DNA of 64,000 bases, taken from contig NZ_JBDFMI010000001.1 in NCBI RefSeq assembly GCF_047238185.1, positions 3,224,001 through 3,288,000 on the forward strand, in the 5' to 3' direction. The translations under genes were made by a program, and so were the position numbers. Below the pieces are notes generated by a model. That model searched no databases and was not told where the DNA came from. It was given only the letters and a program-made list of their open reading frames with translations. Source of the DNA: Bacillus_AD sp047238185 (GTDB lineage Bacteria; Bacillota; Bacilli; Bacillales; DSM-1321). Below are positions 13,955-22,967 of the stretch, piece after piece; positions within the stretch are counted from its first letter, which is position 1, and each line of letters starts with the position of its first letter.

Positions 13955-15724
13955 TTAATTTCTACTTTGTTTTCTCAAATTTTCCACTGCATCAATAATG
14001 CTATAACCCTCTTTAGCTTCAGTCCATCTATCCCAAAAGTCTATTGTTGCACTTTTTGGAGGAGTGTTTGGTTTATTTAATACAATTCTGGTTGGAAGCA
14101 ATGTAGAATCTCCTACAACAACAGCTTCACCAATTTCTAAACCCGATAATACACTAAGCAATCCTTCAAGAGTATCTGGCAACAGCGATTTAACTACGGA
14201 TTTATCTTTATCATTCGTTAGCCTCAAAGAAATTATGTTATTACATTGACTTAAAATCGTCGTACTAACGTCTGACGGCCTTTGGCTGACAATGAATAAA
14301 CCTACTCCATATTTTCTACCTTCTTTAGCAATTCTTTCAAAAGTTTGCACTGATTTTTTTTGAATCACATTGATACTCTCTGAAGAACTTGGGAGATAGA
14401 GATGTGCCTCATCACAAATTAATAAAACAGGATGGCGTAAATCGTTATTTTCTCCTGCATCCGCCCAAAATTGAATTTGATATATTAATCTAGCTACTAA
14501 ACTAATAATAATCGGCAGCACATCAGAAGGCACTTCTGAGAAATCAATTACTTTTATACCTGATTTTCGATAATTTTCAATCGCTCCATGACCTAGTAAA
14601 CTTTCAGCTATCTGATGTAATGATTCGTAAGAAGAGTATTCTTGTGGATACTGAAATAAAAAACCATAACGTCTATCTTCTACCTTAGACTTAAGTCTAA
14701 TAATTAAACGTGTAAGTTTATCATATAACGGACCTTGTTTATATTTTGGATTTCCTTTAGTATCGGTACCTGTCTCGATTTTATAATTATTTTTTTCTTC
14801 TAACTTTTCAATCAACTCCCCAACTGTAAATGGTATTGGACTATCAATAGTAAAACGCTCAAGTACATCACTTTTGTTATCCTTTATTAAGGACTCCTTC
14901 TTCAACTCAGTTAAAGCCTCTAAAATAGCGGCAAGTTGGTTCGGTGCAGTTTGCTCTGAATGATCGATAATTAATGATTGTAATTCTTCAAAAGTTAATA
15001 ACCAAAAAGGTAAGAATAATGTATTTTCGCTACCATTAATTAAATCTCCAGGACCTGCCACTCTATATTGTTCCATGTTTGGCAACTCGTTATATTCCCC
15101 ATGTAAATCAAACAAAAGTATATTAGCCTTCTCTAGTCTTTGAGCTTGCTCTAATAAACTAGCGACAGTCCATGACTTTCCAGAACCTGTACTCCCTAAC
15201 AAGGCAGCATGTCTTTGAAAAAGTTTATTTGCATCCAAAAATGCCTTAGCTTTTTTATCTAAGGCGTAATGACCAATTTCTAACGGATTATGTAATTGTT
15301 TTAGTCCTGAGTTTGCAATAATGCTCATGAATTTCTCAAGGTTTTTTTGATCTAACGAAAAAACTTCTCTATTAATATCTGGAAGACTTAGAATAGCACG
15401 AGTGAAATAGTTTTTTTTCAAACCATACTTTTCTAAAAATGTACCAACTAATGTAATTTTAACCGAATTATTTTCAAAATCTTCTTGAGTTATCTCTTCA
15501 ATATCTTCCGTTTCAATAAAGCTACTAACTACTGCATCTCTCCATACCCTATTAATCATTCCTATTAGCCATTCATTAGAATCCTGTCCTTGTACAGCCA
15601 CTAGGTGACCAACCTTCGCTAATAGCAACTTCTTTGAGGAAGATACATTTATTACGATTTGATTTGTATCAACTCCTCTGACTTCACCTATACTTTTTTC
15701 TTCATTAAAATCAAAAAAGCTCAT
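13955..15724 (-). CDS. herA: HerA-type ATPase of a SIR2-HerA defence system
   Basis: An ATPase of the HerA/FtsK superfamily (DUF87 type), about 590 residues. An N-terminal beta-barrel HAS domain (GEVRGVDTNQIVINVS, GHLVAVQG) is followed by Walker A GSTGSGKS at about 177-184, NILLFDLHGEYNELP, and Walker B PVLLICDEAHLYLP. The arginine-rich RIAKEGRKYGVGLFIVSQRP block follows. Three ATGs lie in a row (15730, 15727, 15724); the last has the best spacing to GGGG. It starts 7-13 bases after the SIR2 gene, so the two form one operon. SIR2-HerA pairs are established anti-phage systems in which a hexameric HerA and SIR2 assemble, deplete NAD+ and/or cleave nucleic acid upon infection. Confidence 0.9.
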   Translation of the reverse strand: MSFFDFNEEKSIGEVRGVDTNQIVINVSSSKKLLLAKVGHLVAVQGQDSNEWLIGMINRVWRDAVVSSFIETEDIEEITQEDFENNSVKITLVGTFLEKYGLKKNYFTRAILSLPDINREVFSLDQKNLEKFMSIIANSGLKQLHNPLEIGHYALDKKAKAFLDANKLFQRHAALLGSTGSGKSWTVASLLEQAQRLEKANILLFDLHGEYNELPNMEQYRVAGPGDLINGSENTLFLPFWLLTFEELQSLIIDHSEQTAPNQLAAILEALTELKKESLIKDNKSDVLERFTIDSPIPFTVGELIEKLEEKNNYKIETGTDTKGNPKYKQGPLYDKLTRLIIRLKSKVEDRRYGFLFQYPQEYSSYESLHQIAESLLGHGAIENYRKSGIKVIDFSEVPSDVLPIIISLVARLIYQIQFWADAGENNDLRHPVLLICDEAHLYLPSSSESINVIQKKSVQTFERIAKEGRKYGVGLFIVSQRPSDVSTTILSQCNNIISLRLTNDKDKSVVKSLLPDTLEGLLSVLSGLEIGEAVVVGDSTLLPTRIVLNKPNTPPKSATIDFWDRWTEAKEGYSIIDAVENLRKQSRN

Positions 15725-15737
15725 CATCATTCCCCTT

Positions 15738-16817
15738 TTATATTATTCTATTCACAAAGTGATTTAAATCCCAAATGGGTTCATCCCAAATACCTTCTTG
15801 ACCATTATAGTACCATCTAGTATTTAATTCGGACTCTCTTTCTAAGGCGATGACTTGATTACAAGACCTAATAATAGATTTAGCATTTGCAGTCAAAGAT
15901 CTAGTTAAAATTAAACACTCTAATCCATCTTTTAGGCGTTCAGCCAGTACTGTTTGTAAATGGCTATCATTAAATCCATACCCTAATACAATGACTGATT
16001 CAGCACGATTGATAGCATCATTAGCTGTTTCTCGATGAGTATTCATTACAAAGTCTGTCAAACTAGCTTCAAATTTTGTGCTACCTGGAGTAATAATTAC
16101 TCGCTCAGATTCAATATGTATTTTATTTGATTGGAAAAATACATCTCCACTTTTTTGCCATTTTAATGACCCATGTGGTTTTAATAACCTGACTTTAGGT
16201 ATAGCTCTATATTCTAAATTTTGCTTACCTTTTATTGTTGTTAAAGCTCTACGGTAGAAATTATCCTTAAGATATTCATTCTTAAAATATTTTATATTTG
16301 ATCCTTTAAACCCTGTACAACATTCAACTTGTATTAAATCACATGCATATTCAACTAGATGATCATAGTTAGTGGTAACTATATCGAGCACTGGCTTTGA
16401 TGGTGGTAAACTAAGTATTAAGTGGTTAATCAGTTTTGCAAAAGGATAATCACTTATCTTCATTTTGTAAACCTTTTCACAAAATTCTTCATCGTAAGAA
16501 TCTATAAATTTAGCAGTTTCATTAATAATATGTTTTAACAAACTACCACTGACTTTTTTCTTTAATAGACCCGCTTCAAAGCCTAACTGTTGAATATACT
16601 TATAACACGCTTTCCATTCTGAAAGTTCTGTTGTATTTAAAGTGTTAGTAAATGTATCATTTAATTGCTTTAACAAACCATCCATTCCTGGTATCCCCAT
16701 CGAAACAGAAAGTCCTGAGCCTACTAGTAAAGATGGTCGCTTTCTAATAAACTCTTGAAGTAATATTAGACCATTTTCATATTCCAAAATACTCATCTCT
16801 TTTCTACATTTATCCAT
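15738..16817 (-). CDS. SIR2-domain NADase-type effector of SIR2-HerA system
   Basis: A 359-residue protein with a SIR2-like fold. The nucleotide-binding loop LLVGSGLSVSMGIPGMDG lies near residue 35. The DIVTTNYDHLVEYA block, with the conserved Asn and Asp, is near 145, and the catalytic-type histidine is in KPHGSLKW. VIVLGYGFNDSHLQ near 290 completes the pocket. Defence SIR2 proteins hydrolyse NAD+; the Asn and His seen here are the residues normally required. The first ATG (16817) has AAGGA close to it, and an internal ATG at 16796 is possible. It is the first gene of the operon with herA and is very AT-rich, like the rest of the island. Confidence 0.88.
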   Translation of the reverse strand: MDKCRKEMSILEYENGLILLQEFIRKRPSLLVGSGLSVSMGIPGMDGLLKQLNDTFTNTLNTTELSEWKACYKYIQQLGFEAGLLKKKVSGSLLKHIINETAKFIDSYDEEFCEKVYKMKISDYPFAKLINHLILSLPPSKPVLDIVTTNYDHLVEYACDLIQVECCTGFKGSNIKYFKNEYLKDNFYRRALTTIKGKQNLEYRAIPKVRLLKPHGSLKWQKSGDVFFQSNKIHIESERVIITPGSTKFEASLTDFVMNTHRETANDAINRAESVIVLGYGFNDSHLQTVLAERLKDGLECLILTRSLTANAKSIIRSCNQVIALERESELNTRWYYNGQEGIWDEPIWDLNHFVNRII

Positions 16818-16951
16818 ATCCTTCTTTTAATTATACTTTAAAAATTGTTGGGAGTAATCAAGAACTGAATCTTATTATGATGAAAAAGGGAGAATTATTA
16901 TTAAAACTATAAATACTAGCTCATAACGACAATGTACGTGATGAAACAACA

Positions 16952-16989
16952 GGCTGTCTATCAGCTCCAAAAAGATTAATCAGACAGCC
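16952..16989. terminator. Hairpin downstream of ptuB
   Basis: GGCTGTCT and AGACAGCC pair across 22 bases in the 299-base gap between sir2 and ptuB. There is no clear T-run, so terminator function is uncertain. Nothing else is recognised in 16818-17116. Confidence 0.4.
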
Positions 16990-17116
16990 ATGAATGTAAC
17001 TTTTACTAAATTGTAATCTCAGCTCAATCTATATCACAAACCAAGCAAGATTGAATATATGAACATTTAAAAACTTCACAATAGTATACTTGGATTAAAC
17101 TTATACACAATCCTAC

Positions 17117-17902
17117 TCATACAATATTAGTGGCTTCGCTATATATCTTAAACGCAAATTTTTTTACCTTTTTCTCTAAATAATCAAGTTCCTCATACCA
17201 TATACCTTTTTTGATCATTTCATCCCTCAAATACTCATAATTAGGATTAGAGATTATTATTGTTGCAACTGTTGCACTATACGCTGCCTTCGGTTGACCA
17301 TTTTCTAAAATATTTTTAAATTTATTTCTCAACTCAATTTTTTCTTCAATACTATATTTTTGTGGACTATATTTCATCAACATATTTTTAAATTCTTCTA
17401 TCTCATCAATCAATGCTTGGATAATCAAAAACCTTGTAACTGCATGACCTCTTCCCGCTTTGTAATCATTTAATCCAATAAGTTTTTCAGTTAATTTTCC
17501 TTTATCATCAATACCTATAATTCTGAATTTTTCAGTACAAAATTCTAGATGAAGATTTGGAGTATCAATTGATGGATTAACTAATGGATATAATTTTGTG
17601 TCATGATTACTTTTAGCTATATTACATCTATTACAAGAGGGTAATAAATTATCCCAGTTAACAACTTCATCTTCATACAATGATTTAGGATGATAATGTT
17701 CCACTTGCATGTATTTTCCTTCTACTCCTATGTAACATTCACAATAAGCACACTTATTATTAGACATTTCATACAATGCTTCTGTAATATAAGGTACCTT
17801 CCATACACTTTTCTTTTTGTCAGCTTTAAATCTCTCTGTTAATTCTATAATAGTTTCATCTGTTAGTTGCGAGGGTTTAGGTGGTCTAGTTAGTGGTATC
17901 AT
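17117..17902 (-). CDS. ptuB: Septu component PtuB, HNH endonuclease
   Basis: A 261-residue HNH nuclease. The zinc-binding pair CAYCECYI near 50, the catalytic QVEHYHPKS near 70, NWDNLLPSCNRCN and SNHDTKLYPLVNP make a complete HNH motif. The helical C-terminal half (IQALIDEIEEFKNMLMKYSP) is usual for PtuB. It overlaps ptuA by 17 bp, which implies coupled expression. In Septu, PtuA and PtuB assemble into one complex, and PtuB cleaves DNA once the ATPase senses infection. No reverse transcriptase is next to it, so this is the stand-alone Septu type and not the retron-linked one. Confidence 0.9.
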   Translation of the reverse strand: MIPLTRPPKPSQLTDETIIELTERFKADKKKSVWKVPYITEALYEMSNNKCAYCECYIGVEGKYMQVEHYHPKSLYEDEVVNWDNLLPSCNRCNIAKSNHDTKLYPLVNPSIDTPNLHLEFCTEKFRIIGIDDKGKLTEKLIGLNDYKAGRGHAVTRFLIIQALIDEIEEFKNMLMKYSPQKYSIEEKIELRNKFKNILENGQPKAAYSATVATIIISNPNYEYLRDEMIKKGIWYEELDYLEKKVKKFAFKIYSEATNIV

Positions 17903-19070
17903 ACTTTGGCTCCCCCCATATACTAACTTCTCCCGATTGAATACTTAATATTTTTAAAAGAGGATTATTAGGATGTATCATTTTTTGTAAAATTGTATAT
18001 GTTTCCTTCATTCCCTGAACATTATCTTTATCTCTATAATTTTCAAATTTCTCTAGATGATATCTTAATTTTTTCGATATCGTACTTTCAAGCCCCATTA
18101 CATCTGTTAATATTTCCTCAATAGTCCAACCAAGATATCCGTACTCTGAATTAATAGGATTTTTTCTAACATATGGATTTCTTATATATTCGTCCTGCTC
18201 TAGGGGAATAATCTCATCTGCTCCAGCTTCTTGTATTATATGAGGACTATGAGTAGTTGCTATAATTTGTGCCCTAGGTAATAACCACTTTATTATCCTT
18301 AAAAGTTTTCTTTGCCACTCAGGATGTAAATGTAAATCTATTTCATCAATTAAAAGAACTCCATTAAAATCTTGAATAAATTCAATTTTCTTATTTTCCA
18401 CATTCTTAATTATTCCTAAAAGCATCATGAGTGAAGATAAATATCCTGAAGAAAGACTTTGTAAAGGTATCTCTCCTAGTGGGGTATTAACCATAATTTC
18501 GATTTGACTATTTAATTTATTATTTAAAGAGTTTTTATATCGTAATTTCAAATCATCTTTTAAAACAATTCTACTAAATGATACTTCAGGATCTATATGA
18601 TAAAAACATTTCTTAATAAGATCATGATTATAGTATTTCTCTTCAGAAATACTATTATAATAATAATTTTTATAAAACCATTCCTTTAAACTTCTTAATT
18701 GAATTCCCTGATTTGAAACAGTACTTCTATTATTAACATCAAAGTATATCAACTCATTTGAATTAAGATATTTAGTCCTTCTATTAGGATGATAATATTC
18801 CATCATTTCATCGGCGTAAATTTCAAATAGTTTAAAATCTGTACTGTAATTATTATCCACAACTACTTCCCACATACCTACCCTACTACCGACACTGACA
18901 TTTATCCCCCTTATATTTCTTTTTGAAAACGATTCTCTTAAACACTTAATGATAGTTGTTTTCCCAATGCCGTTTGGCCCAGTAATAATATTAAGGCCTG
19001 GATTAAAGTTTAATACTAATTCTTTAATTCCATTTATACTTTCTATTTTTAAATGTTCTATCCTTAACAT
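17886..19070 (-). CDS. ptuA: Septu component PtuA, SMC/OLD-like ATPase
   Basis: A 394-residue ABC-type ATPase. Walker A GPNGIGKTT is at about 31-39. The signature LQSLSSGYLSSLMML lies near 205, Walker B GVLLIDEIDLHLHPEWQ near 235, and the histidine switch QIIATTHSPHIIQEA near 270. The C-terminal region (WTIEEILTDVMGLESTISKK onward) fits PtuA. GGGGG lies 7 bases before the ATG. It is first in a two-gene operon with ptuB, and an upstream terminator separates it from the DisA-like gene. ATP binding normally holds the complex inactive until phage infection lowers nucleotides. Confidence 0.9.
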   Translation of the reverse strand: MLRIEHLKIESINGIKELVLNFNPGLNIITGPNGIGKTTIIKCLRESFSKRNIRGINVSVGSRVGMWEVVVDNNYSTDFKLFEIYADEMMEYYHPNRRTKYLNSNELIYFDVNNRSTVSNQGIQLRSLKEWFYKNYYYNSISEEKYYNHDLIKKCFYHIDPEVSFSRIVLKDDLKLRYKNSLNNKLNSQIEIMVNTPLGEIPLQSLSSGYLSSLMMLLGIIKNVENKKIEFIQDFNGVLLIDEIDLHLHPEWQRKLLRIIKWLLPRAQIIATTHSPHIIQEAGADEIIPLEQDEYIRNPYVRKNPINSEYGYLGWTIEEILTDVMGLESTISKKLRYHLEKFENYRDKDNVQGMKETYTILQKMIHPNNPLLKILSIQSGEVSIWGEPKYDTTN

Positions 19071-19124
19071 AGTAGCCCCCTAAAATAGAATATTGTTTTA
19101 TAGAGATTAAGACACTAAAAAGAA

Positions 19125-19155
19125 ATAGACTAAGAATAGTTTCTTCTTAGTCTAT
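19125..19155 (-). terminator. Intrinsic terminator after DisA-like gene
   Basis: A 12-bp perfect stem (ATAGACTAAGAA / TTCTTAGTCTAT), followed on the minus strand by TTCTTTTTAG. It lies 320 bases beyond the DisA-like stop and 55 before ptuA. The intervening 19156-19477 holds no open frame I can support and would be an unusually long 3' untranslated stretch. Confidence 0.7.
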
Positions 19156-19477
19156 AATTCAATTAATCTATAAAAATATTTTAAATTTTATTACAAAAAT
19201 CATATAACCATGTGAATTCTATCATATTTTGTATGGTAATCAAAGATTTTATTTTCCAAGATTATACTGGAGTTTAATGTGACTAACGTCTTCATTAATT
19301 TAAATTTGAAATAGATACAAATCTTCATGTTTAACCAGTTTCTTCATTATTCTTTATCCTTATTCCATAAGGACTATCATGCATAAAGACAATTACTACT
19401 ATTCTTAGATTGTCATAGTTTTAAGGAGTTTCATCTTATCCAGTGACGAGATTAATTATAATAACATATAATAAAAG

Positions 19478-20983
19478 TTATTTTCGACCAGTGCTTATTA
19501 CGCTTACATCACCATCTTCTGAAATTACAATTATCAGACCTTCGATATTTTGGCTTATTAAGTAGTTTTTATATCTTAACGCAGAATTATAGCGAGCTCC
19601 TCTACCTGAGTTCCCCTCTAGGGAGACCACTCCATCTAAAATAGTTCCAAATGCATGACACTTCCCATTTGTATCTAGGATTATAGCTCCGTCTATTTTT
19701 GTTAAACCCCAAAATGACTGTTTTGAAATATTATTAGGTCTCATTAAAGTACTAGAAATTTTTAATCTGTCAGCCTCTTGCACTGCAAATTTTTCCTTTA
19801 ATATAACCAACATTGTTCCATGTTTTTGTGTTGTTGCTGTTTTAACTAAACTATATAACAATTTAGCATTGACATCCTTATTTCCAAAGATTTTTTTTAG
19901 GTCTTTTGAAAAATTAATCATGTCAGAACCCATATGTTTCATCGATACTTTTACCAACATATTTTCGAAAAAAAATAAAGGCTTACCTATACCAGGATAA
20001 TAAACTTCCCATTTTAATAATCCCTTAAATTTTATAAATAGTTTAAAATCAATATTCATTGTATCCGTTTGTCTAATTGTGAAACCATAGGCTCCAAGAT
20101 TGGCATCAACCAATAATATTAAGTCACCTTTTTTTTCTCCTGTTATCTCCAATAACTTCCTAAACCCTTTATGATTACTAAAAGGTATAGGATTTTTCAA
20201 CCATATATCAGCATCTCTCTCATAACCTATTAACATGCAACCATTACACATTGCGCTTTCATAGTATGTTGAAGATATAATATGTAAATCATTTGTTATA
20301 TTATAAATCACAGACCCGTACTTTTCGTAATTTTTGTATGCATTGTACCCACCATATTGGCGGTCTTCATTCAGTTCATTCGCAATAAAACTAGAAGCAG
20401 CTATTCTTCCTATCTCATCATAATTTTCTTTTTCCCAATTTGATTGCCAAATATCAACGAATTTATCCAAGAATTTAAACTGAGGAATATCATATATAGC
20501 TGTCGGTTTAATATTAAACTCAACTATCAGTAGAGTTTTAATAGACCCAGAATTAGAGTCGTAAATAGGAATGCTGTTACCAAACTCACTAACCCAATAA
20601 TACTTATCCTCATTTGTTTTTAATGTAGAAATAATTTTCTCTCTAATTAAACTAAAATTTCTTGGTAAAGAAAACATTTCTGGGTATTTAAAAAGATACC
20701 TATCTAAGCTCATGTTTGTTCTTTCGCTACATCGATAATTATATATTATTTCTTTTTCATAATTTATTTCCACAAGGTGTATATTAATAAGTTTTTTATA
20801 AAGATATTGACTTTCATCCAATTTTTTTATTTCTTTAGTCACATTATTCTTTATTATGTCAAATTTTTCAAAGTAAAAATTTGTACTACTAAAATCCCGT
20901 ATCTGATCCTTACAATTAATGTAATCCCAATCAGACGACATTCTAAATATGTTCTGTGGTTCTAATTCATCCGCTAATTTCAT
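19478..20983 (-). CDS. DisA_N-like (diadenylate cyclase-fold) protein, 501 residues
   Basis: The last 115 residues match the diadenylate cyclase (DAC/DisA_N) fold in order. They show GTMLVILKE (389), a helix with KISSTLMRP, then KIDGAIILDTNGKCHAFGTIL with the DGA motif at 431-433, then GRGARYNSALRYKNYL (461-476), and finally EGLIIVISEDGDVSVI. In active cyclases the second motif is G-T-R-H-R-A-A; here it is G-A-R-Y-N-S-A, keeping the first Arg but not the second. It may therefore bind a nucleotide or make a different product. The first 385 residues, including a Cys pair in ESAMCNGCMLIGYE, are not recognised. AAGGAG precedes the ATG. It is a single-gene unit between Septu and the island end. 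A defence sensor or signal-synthesis role is inferred from context. Confidence 0.65.
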   Translation of the reverse strand: MKLADELEPQNIFRMSSDWDYINCKDQIRDFSSTNFYFEKFDIIKNNVTKEIKKLDESQYLYKKLINIHLVEINYEKEIIYNYRCSERTNMSLDRYLFKYPEMFSLPRNFSLIREKIISTLKTNEDKYYWVSEFGNSIPIYDSNSGSIKTLLIVEFNIKPTAIYDIPQFKFLDKFVDIWQSNWEKENYDEIGRIAASSFIANELNEDRQYGGYNAYKNYEKYGSVIYNITNDLHIISSTYYESAMCNGCMLIGYERDADIWLKNPIPFSNHKGFRKLLEITGEKKGDLILLVDANLGAYGFTIRQTDTMNIDFKLFIKFKGLLKWEVYYPGIGKPLFFFENMLVKVSMKHMGSDMINFSKDLKKIFGNKDVNAKLLYSLVKTATTQKHGTMLVILKEKFAVQEADRLKISSTLMRPNNISKQSFWGLTKIDGAIILDTNGKCHAFGTILDGVVSLEGNSGRGARYNSALRYKNYLISQNIEGLIIVISEDGDVSVISTGRK

Positions 20984-21249
20984 CTATATCTCCTTATAAA
21001 TTCACTAAAAATAAAATTTTACCCAGCCTTTTCAAGTTTATGTAACATAAAATAACTTTAAAAATCTATGTATTTGATATATTATAATGTGATTTTGCAA
21101 ATCTTAGAAGAAGGAAAAAATATTTAGAAATCTTTAAAAATACAAAACAATAGCTTTTAACGAACTTCATATACCAGCTGAGGAAGCTAATATATAAAGA
21201 ATTAAATAAACATAAGAAATATCCAAAATTCTAATTGTCCTTAGAAAAA
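20984..21249. other. Right end of the island at spoVR
   Basis: AT-rich, no gene. The junction with the resident spoVR is at about 21249-21262: resident codons GAG GGC TGG are followed by GGA TGA contributed by the island, where SpoVR should read GAG GG(A/C) TGG GC(G). No matching core was found at the left side of the window. Confidence 0.6.
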
Positions 21250-22044
21250 TCATCCCCAGCCCTCGTTCATGATTTTCGTTTCCAGCTGAGGCCAAAAATA
21301 AAGCATTTCTTCTCTCATCATGGTTAGAATATCGCGCTGCCAGTCATCTAATTCACGGCTATATTGCTGGATGAATAAGAGCAGGTCTTTTTGTGGCTGA
21401 GCCGGAAATTTTTTGTATTTCTTCTTGACCGGCTCTTTTTTCGCTTGGGCCGGGTCTAAATCCCAAAGGTCATCATAGGGGGACTTTGTTTTGACTGTTT
21501 CCTCTTCCTCTTCTTCCTCCAGGTCGAGTATGGTCGCCGGCTTCAATAAAGAAGGATCTATATGCTCCTCAATGGCTAAGACGGCATCTAAAAAATGCTC
21601 GACTTCTTTTTTGCCATAGTGGATTTCATATTGCCTAATCCGGTCCGCTGTGGCAGACATGCTTTCGACCATATCCCGTTTCGTGTTTTGGAAACGGATA
21701 TTATTTTTAAAGAAATCGCAATGTGCAAGGACGTGGGCGACAATTAATTTATTCTGGATTAATGAGTTACTGTCCAATAAAAAGGCGTAGCAAGGGTCGG
21801 AATTGATCACCAGTTCATAAATTTTGCTTAATCCAAAATCATATTGAAGTTTCATTTTATGGAATTGTTTACCGAAGCTCCAATGGGAATAGCGTGTTGG
21901 CATGCCATATGCACCGATTGTATAGATGATTTCACTTGGGCAGATTTCATAGCGCATTGGATACGAATCTAACCCGAATCCCTTGGCAATCTCTGTTATC
22001 TCCGCAATAGCTCTTTCTAGCTCTTTATGGTCATCAGCTTTCAC
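21250..22044 (-). pseudogene. spoVR: Resident spoVR, truncated by the island after codon 264
   Basis: Encodes the first 264 residues of SpoVR in perfect order (GAYGMPTRYSHWSFGKQF, CYAFLLDSNSLIQNKLIVAH, ending LETKIMNEGWG) and then a stop supplied by inserted DNA. About 205 C-terminal residues are missing, including the SYWHQRILREMDL block. The protein is about 88% identical to the same part of the intact island copy, while the DNA differs at many silent sites. GGAGGG and a conserved sporulation promoter are intact upstream. The start codon is the GTG at 22044. If the island can excise, this copy could in principle be rejoined to its 3' half, but that half is not visible except perhaps as the 45-base remnant at 462-506. 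Confidence 0.9.
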
Positions 22045-22072
22045 AGGGTTCCCTCCTTTTCCTTCTTATCTC

Positions 22073-22101
22073 ATAGTATGAAATAGGGCGTAGAAAATGA
22101 C
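22073..22101 (-). promoter_or_regulatory. Probable sigma-E promoter of resident spoVR
   Basis: GTCATTTT, 13 bases, CATACTAT on the minus strand; the -10-like block fits sigma-E. Same blocks and spacing as upstream of the island copy. Confidence 0.5.
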
Positions 22102-22156
22102 GTAATCCCTTGCAATAAATCGTGTGCCGATGTCACGGTATCGGAGTGGAAACGAC

Positions 22157-22184
22157 TAAAAAACCCCCATTGATCCAATGGGGG
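22157..22184 (-). terminator. Terminator of the 22196-22759 gene
   Basis: On the minus strand CCCCCATTG, 3-base loop, CAATGGGGG, then TTTTTTAG, 12 bases after the stop codon. Confidence 0.85.
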
Positions 22185-22195
22185 CATAACTTGTA

Positions 22196-22759
22196 TTAAG
22201 GTTGAAGCTGTTCCGCTTTTTCTATCAAGGAGCTGAGCTTATCCTGTTCGATGAAGGTCTGTTCCCTGTTCTCCAGATTATGCAAGAAAGAAAGGATTCC
22301 TTTTTTGATACCCTGGCGGAAAGCCTTAGCCGGCACGATATTCATACTATTGACAGGCAGATTCGTCGATTTCGTTACCCTCTCTCCGTCGTACCAATAA
22401 AGAGTGTCCAACGAACTGTGTTTTATGCCGATTAAAACATGCTCTCCCTGTGGAATGATCACAAGTTCCTTATCCATGATTCCCTTACCGATTTCCAATA
22501 CTTTCGTGCCGATAAATGTATAATTTAAAACCAAATTAGAAACAAATGGAAGGATCGGAACGGTAAAGCCCTCTTTTGTCAGAATGGTATTTCCCATCTC
22601 CTCAGTCCGCTCTGATAAATGGTAGCGGCTGAAGAAAGATGCTCCATTCAACATAAAGTCTACCTCGCCCCATAAAACCATGCCCTCATTCCCAGACGCT
22701 TGCTCAGGTTCCATTTGTTGCTGGTTATAATCCACATGAAATACAATCGTAAAATCCAT
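22196..22759 (-). CDS. Hypothetical protein, 187 residues
   Basis: The start is taken at ATG 22759 (MDFTIVFHVDYNQQQM) because AGGTG lies about 6 bases upstream; the frame is open to 22786 without a better site. The protein is strand-rich with no signal peptide or membrane segment and contains KELVIIPQGEHVLIGIKHSS. The C-terminus is helical (SSLIEKAEQLQP). I do not recognise the family. Base composition matches the chromosome, and the gene has its own terminator, so it is a single-gene unit upstream of resident spoVR. Confidence 0.75.
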   Translation of the reverse strand: MDFTIVFHVDYNQQQMEPEQASGNEGMVLWGEVDFMLNGASFFSRYHLSERTEEMGNTILTKEGFTVPILPFVSNLVLNYTFIGTKVLEIGKGIMDKELVIIPQGEHVLIGIKHSSLDTLYWYDGERVTKSTNLPVNSMNIVPAKAFRQGIKKGILSFLHNLENREQTFIEQDKLSSLIEKAEQLQP

Positions 22760-22967
22760 TTTGACACCTCGACATTGTCCCGGCATTCAAGCCAAGGAAC
22801 ATTCTAATATGTACAATTAAGCGGCCCTCACTTTTTAAGCCTTTTCATAAACTCTTACCAGAAGTGCTATTTATCTATGATTATACCACATCAGGTATAT
22901 AAGCGATGAATAATTAAATATGCTATAGTTGTGAATAATACCATTTAATAGAAAGGATGGATGCTTC

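Noticed and set aside
17117..19477. Retron-associated Septu
   Set aside because: No reverse transcriptase frame and no recognisable msr/msd RNA fold beside ptuAB.
1..21249. Prophage
   Set aside because: No capsid, tail, terminase, lysis or replication genes; only recombinases, regulators and defence-like cargo.
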